Shown piece by piece: positions 60,720-64,000 of a stretch of 64,000 bases of DNA. Location: the NCBI RefSeq assembly GCF_013031355.1, contig NZ_WPZO01000007.1, positions 62,001-126,000 of the forward strand. Direction: 5' to 3'. The stretch's first letter is position 1, and the number at the start of each line of letters is the position of its first letter. The stretch comes from Ruegeria arenilitoris. Its GTDB lineage: Bacteria > Pseudomonadota > Alphaproteobacteria > Rhodobacterales > Rhodobacteraceae. The notes under the pieces were generated by a model. That model was not told the DNA's origin. It worked only from the letters and a program-made list of their open reading frames with translations, and did no database searches. A program made the translations under genes and the position numbers.

Positions 60720-61235
60720 TTAGCCGCCTGCACCCATTTCCAGCGTCCACCAGATTTTGCCGCCACCTTCCTGATGCCAGGCAAAGCCCATCTGTGTGGC
60801 CTTGGGGTCCATGATCACTGACCGCGGGCCGGGTTCCTGCATCCAGGCGGCCAGAGTCTCGGTCTCGGTCTCATAGGTCTCAGAGATCGCCTCACCCAGG
60901 AAGGTGCCGTAATAGCCAACTCGCTGGGCGCGGTCGATTGGCGATGAGCCGTCCGAGCCAAAGTGCCAGGGGCGGTTTTGGCGTGCCATGTCCTTGGCAT
61001 GCGTGGCGGCAGCGGCGTTGAGCTGCGAGTTCAACTGCACCGCCTGCAGGCCCTGCGCCTGACGCAATGCGTTGACCGAATCAAGCATACGGAACTGCAG
61101 TTTCTCGGGGTTGCCCCGAATTTTATAGACTGTCGGCAGCGGTCGTCCGTCCGATCCATAGGTTGGAGTGCTGCCGGGAGTACATGCGGCCAGCCCGATA
61201 AAGCAGGCAAATAGCAAAGAAATAATACGCGTCAT
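60720..61235 (-). CDS. CAP/SCP-domain lipoprotein
   Basis: 171 residues. Signal peptide with lipobox LAAC. The CAP domain shows MLDSVNALRQAQGLQAVQLNSQLNAAAATHAKDMARQNRPWHFG and SDGSSPIDRAQRVGYYGTFLGEAISETYE; related to YkwD-type proteins. Envelope-located; function unknown. Confidence 0.85.
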   Translation of the reverse strand: MTRIISLLFACFIGLAACTPGSTPTYGSDGRPLPTVYKIRGNPEKLQFRMLDSVNALRQAQGLQAVQLNSQLNAAAATHAKDMARQNRPWHFGSDGSSPIDRAQRVGYYGTFLGEAISETYETETETLAAWMQEPGPRSVIMDPKATQMGFAWHQEGGGKIWWTLEMGAGG

Positions 61236-61404
61236 GATCGACCTGATGATTGGTTTAACCTAGGGCATAGCGCGACAGGCCGCCTTGGGCAAACGCGCAT
61301 TGGTTCGATTCCGCGTGATTCTGCCGGTTTGATTTGCGACTGAAGCATTCTGGCCATAAAATACGGTTTAATTTCAGACTGGCCTTAGAAAAGGACCGCC
61401 CGTC

Positions 61405-62004
61405 ATGGTCAAAAAACACATTCATGCGCCCTCCCGCCGGGGATTCCTGGCCGGAGCGTCGGCTCTGCTGGCCACGCCTGCGGTTGCCCAATATATTCCT
61501 GGCGACCCACTGCGCCCCGCTCCCGAGCCGGAACCAGAGGTGCGTCGCAATATTTCGGGATTCCGTGCGCTGGACTGGCAGCCCTATTTTTCCAACACGA
61601 ATAATGGGGCAATTCTGGTCGATACCGTTTCGCGCGCGCTGCATTACTGGTCCGAGGATCAGCGTGTGTACAAATTATACCCCTCATCCGTGCCTCTGAC
61701 CGAGGAACTGACCCGCCGCGGCCGCACCAGTGTGGTCCGCAAGGTCGAAGGACCCAGCTGGTCGCCAACGCCGTCGATGAAAAAGCGCAATCCGGAATGG
61801 CCGGACTATATTCCGCCGGGCCCGGATAACCCATTGGGAACACACGCTTTGTACCTGAGTTGGAAATATTACCGCATCCACGGCACCCATGATACGCGCA
61901 AAATCGGTCGCAGATCGTCGAATGGCTGTATCGGCCTGTTCAATGAAGACATTGCCGAACTGTTTTCTATGGCGAAGGTCGGCACGCAAGTGTTGCTAAT
62001 TTGA
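61405..62004 (+). CDS. L,D-transpeptidase (YkuD)
   Basis: 199 residues. Twin-arginine signal SRRGFLAGASALLATPAVA. YkuD catalytic site YRIHGTHDTRKIGRRSSNGCIGLFNEDIAELFSM with the nucleophilic Cys; probably forms 3-3 crosslinks or anchors proteins to peptidoglycan. Confidence 0.9.
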   Translation: MVKKHIHAPSRRGFLAGASALLATPAVAQYIPGDPLRPAPEPEPEVRRNISGFRALDWQPYFSNTNNGAILVDTVSRALHYWSEDQRVYKLYPSSVPLTEELTRRGRTSVVRKVEGPSWSPTPSMKKRNPEWPDYIPPGPDNPLGTHALYLSWKYYRIHGTHDTRKIGRRSSNGCIGLFNEDIAELFSMAKVGTQVLLI

Positions 62005-62144
62005 CGACATTTTCGCGCACGAACCCGCTTGCGGCGCAAGTTGCAATTGCATTCCAGTTGGATAGCTGATTAGAAAAAACGTACGAGGTAAGTCTTGGAT
62101 GTGCGGTTTCGCTATTTGGAACCGTGCAAATTCTGGAGGTTAAT

Positions 62145-62327
62145 ATGAAGAAACTCGTTCTCGCCGCTGCACTGACCGCTGCTGCTTCGACCGCTTATGC
62201 CGGTAACCTGGAAGAGCCGGTTGTAGAAGCACCGGTTGTTGTTGAGGAAACTCAAGGTTCGTCGCAGGGCATCATCCTGCCGCTGATCCTGCTGGTCGTA
62301 GTTGCCGCAGCTGTTGCAGCAAGCTAA
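62145..62327 (+). CDS. Small secreted/membrane protein of unknown function
   Basis: 60 residues from ATG 62145 with GGAGG upstream: signal sequence MKKLVLAAALTAAASTAYA, an acidic Glu/Val segment (NLEEPVVEAPVVVEETQ), then a hydrophobic stretch (IILPLILLVVVAAAVAAS). After processing it could be membrane-bound. No family recognised; strong terminator follows. Confidence 0.6.
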   Translation: MKKLVLAAALTAAASTAYAGNLEEPVVEAPVVVEETQGSSQGIILPLILLVVVAAAVAAS

Positions 62328-62348
62328 TTTGACAGGCGTCATCTAGAG

Positions 62349-62380
62349 AAAAGGCGGTGGAGCAATCCACCGCCTTTTTT
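62349..62380. terminator. Bidirectional terminator of the small protein gene and hemH
   Basis: 12-bp stem (aaaggcggtgga / tccaccgccttt) with a gcaa loop and a T run on the plus strand, lying between the two convergent genes. Confidence 0.9.
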
Positions 62381-62416
62381 CATGTCTGGTTGAGTGGGCC
62401 TGATTGATGGGGCCGG

Positions 62417-63466
62417 TCAGTCCAGCCAGCCCTTCAGGTTGTCTTCGATCACCTTGCCGAGCGCCGCGATATGCGAATCATCGTCGTTGAGGCAGGGGAT
62501 GTAGGTGAAGCTCTCACCGCCCGCCTCTTCAAAGCTTTCCCGGATCTCTTCGTTGATCTCTTCCAGCGTTTCGATGCAATCGGCGGAAAACGCCGGTGCA
62601 ATCACGGCGATGTTCTTCTTGCCCTGCTTGGCCAATTCGGCGACGTGGTCGACCGTATAGGGCTTCAGCCATTCCTCGGGTCCGAATCGGGACTGGAAGG
62701 TTGACACAAGCTGGTCGTCCGACCAGCCCAGCCGTTCTTTCAGCAACCGCGAGGTTTTCGCGCATTGGCAGTGATAGGGGTCACCCTGCTGCAAATAGCG
62801 TTCCGGCATCCCGTGGTACGAGACGACCAGAATATCCGGCTTGGTCTCCATCGCCGCATAGGCCTGTTCCACCGATCCGGCCAAAGCGTCGATGTAGGCG
62901 GGTTCATCGAAATAGGCGGGCACGGTGCGCGTGGCGGGCTGCCAGGCTTCCTCCATCAGCGCGCGGAAGAACTGGTCGTTTGCGGTGGCGGTCGTGGCTC
63001 CGGCGTATTGCGGATAGAGCGGGAAGAACAGGACGCGGTCGCAGCCTGCGGCCACCATCTCGCGCACTTTGGATTTGGTTGAGGGGTTGCCGTAGCGCAT
63101 GCAGAAATCGACAAGCACACGATCGCCATAGCGCGCCTGCATCACGTCGCGCAGCTTGGCGGTCTGGTCCTTGGTGATCGTCATCAGCGGGCTTTCGCCC
63201 TTGTCGTGGTTCCAGATCGACTTGTAGGCCTCGCCCGAGCTGAAGGGGCGTTTGGTCAGGATGATGCCCTGCAGGATCGGCTGCCATTTCCACTTGGGAT
63301 AGTCGATGACGCGCTGATCCGACAGGAACTCGTTCAGGTAGCGGCGCATCGGCCAATAGCTGTAATCGTCCGGCGTGCCCAGATTGGCCAGCAGGATGCC
63401 GACGCGGCCCATCTTGACCTTGGGATGGTCGGCGGGGGCGTGGGAGGGGCGAGTGGCGTCAAACAT
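62417..63466 (-). CDS. hemH: Ferrochelatase
   Basis: 349 residues from ATG 63466 (AGGAAGC upstream); a TTG 30 bases upstream is less likely. Inserts Fe2+ into protoporphyrin IX, the last step of haem synthesis. GILLANLGTP, KWQPILQGIIL, VDFCMRYGNPSTKSKVREM, LFFPLYPQYAGATTATAND, ILVVSYHGMPERYLQQGDPYHCQC and AVIAPAFSADCIETLEEINEE are diagnostic. Confidence 0.95.
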   Translation of the reverse strand: MFDATRPSHAPADHPKVKMGRVGILLANLGTPDDYSYWPMRRYLNEFLSDQRVIDYPKWKWQPILQGIILTKRPFSSGEAYKSIWNHDKGESPLMTITKDQTAKLRDVMQARYGDRVLVDFCMRYGNPSTKSKVREMVAAGCDRVLFFPLYPQYAGATTATANDQFFRALMEEAWQPATRTVPAYFDEPAYIDALAGSVEQAYAAMETKPDILVVSYHGMPERYLQQGDPYHCQCAKTSRLLKERLGWSDDQLVSTFQSRFGPEEWLKPYTVDHVAELAKQGKKNIAVIAPAFSADCIETLEEINEEIRESFEEAGGESFTYIPCLNDDDSHIAALGKVIEDNLKGWLD

Positions 63467-63523
63467 GTCGAGCTTCCTGAGATTTCTCTGTGCCAAGCTG
63501 AGATAACCGGAAAAACCCGGCCG

Positions 63524-64000
63524 TCAATCGGGCAGTTTGCCTTCTTTTGCACCCAGCGCATCGGCAAGACGTGCTTTGGCCGATCCGGGACGCAGGGGTT
63601 TCTGCTGGCTGTCGTCGGGCGACCAGCCGGTCAGGCAGATCAGCTCGAACGTGGCGGCCAGACGGCCCTGAGGGGTGGTGAAGTGGTCGGCATAGATCTG
63701 CTGCGCCCGGGCAAAGACCTGCCGCCTGGTGGGGTGTTTCACGCGGCCGGACAGGCTGTTGGTCTCTCCCATCGCCCGAAGATCACGCATCAGGTGGGTC
63801 AGGTCGCGGTATTCCGCCGTCAGTCGCGCGGTGTCGGCCACCGGCAGCGCAAGCCCCGCCCGTTGCAGCAAACCGCCCAGATCGCGAAGCTCGGCCATCG
63901 GCGCGATGCGCGGGCTGAGGCCGCCTGCGATTTCGATCTCGGCCTGCCCAAGGGCGGCGCGCAACTCGTGCAGGGTTTCCCCGCCCAGACAGACCACCAG
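63524..64000 (-). CDS. SAM-dependent methyltransferase, C-terminal part (truncated by window end)
   Basis: The visible 150-odd residues match the C-terminus of BioC/NDUFAF5-like methyltransferases: GGETLHELRAALGQAE, RIAPMAELRDLGGLLQRAGLALPVADTARLTAEYRDLTHLMRDLRAMGETNSL, and HFTTPQGRLAATFELICLTGWSPDDSQQKP. The Rossmann part and start lie beyond the window. Confidence 0.75.
   Translation of the reverse strand: MVVCLGGETLHELRAALGQAEIEIAGGLSPRIAPMAELRDLGGLLQRAGLALPVADTARLTAEYRDLTHLMRDLRAMGETNSLSGRVKHPTRRQVFARAQQIYADHFTTPQGRLAATFELICLTGWSPDDSQQKPLRPGSAKARLADALGAKEGKLPD

Overview
The window is a chromosomal segment of an alphaproteobacterium, most probably a roseobacter-group member of the Rhodobacteraceae. 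This rests on G+C-rich coding sequence, the organisation of the flagellar cluster, the lptC-lptA-lptB-hpf-ptsN run without rpoN, a DUF1523 protein, a GlcDEF glycolate oxidase set and CtrA-like boxes in front of flagellar genes. No rRNA, tRNA, CRISPR array, insertion sequence or prophage was recognised. Both window ends cut genes: an aromatic/aspartate aminotransferase at the left and a class I methyltransferase at the right.

Layout. 1-6.6 kb: aminotransferase, glnK-amt (nitrogen sensing and ammonium uptake), a class A penicillin-binding protein, leuB. 6.7-13.4 kb: a LysR regulator divergent from an NAD(P)-binding epimerase-like gene, a phosphodiesterase-like secreted protein coupled to a membrane protein, and leuD and leuC separated by an HdeD-like membrane gene. 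13.6-17.7 kb: MscS-type channel, rsfS (preceded by a short coupled ORF), rlmH, a flavodoxin-like protein, a small secreted protein, a DUF599 membrane protein. 17.7-21.6 kb: glcDEF behind a perfect inverted repeat. 21.7-25.0 kb: two coupled secreted trypsin-like proteases, an Hsp20 gene with a consensus-like heat-shock (RpoH) promoter, and two coupled lipoproteins. 25.2-29.0 kb: a two-propeller phytase-like secreted protein with a candidate Pho box, and a succinate-semialdehyde dehydrogenase.

29.2-36.9 kb is the least understood part: a tightly coupled operon of a long coiled-coil protein, a 372-residue protein of unknown function, a classical AAA ATPase, a 445-residue protein of unknown family (possibly DUF6638), a small two-helix membrane protein and a DUF1523 membrane protein. 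Two genes of visibly lower G+C sit inside it at gene junctions: a small membrane protein and an Mrr-type restriction endonuclease. Both keep translational coupling with the next host gene. This is the best candidate here for an undescribed system.

37.0-53.9 kb is a flagellar cluster in three blocks: fliI, motB, flgE, flgK, flgL, flgI on the minus strand; flgB, flgC, fliE, fliQ, flgF, flgG, flgA, flgH, fliL on the plus strand; flhA, fliR, flhB and a coiled-coil gene on the minus strand, preceded by a lytic transglycosylase. motA, fliF, fliG, fliM, fliN and fliP are not in the window. 54.0-64.0 kb: an Lrp/AsnC regulator and an MFS transporter, a short RNase D-type exonuclease coupled to arabinose-5-phosphate isomerase (KdsD), the LPS export genes lptC-lptA-lptB, hpf, ptsN, a CAP-domain lipoprotein, an L,D-transpeptidase, a small secreted protein, hemH and the methyltransferase fragment.
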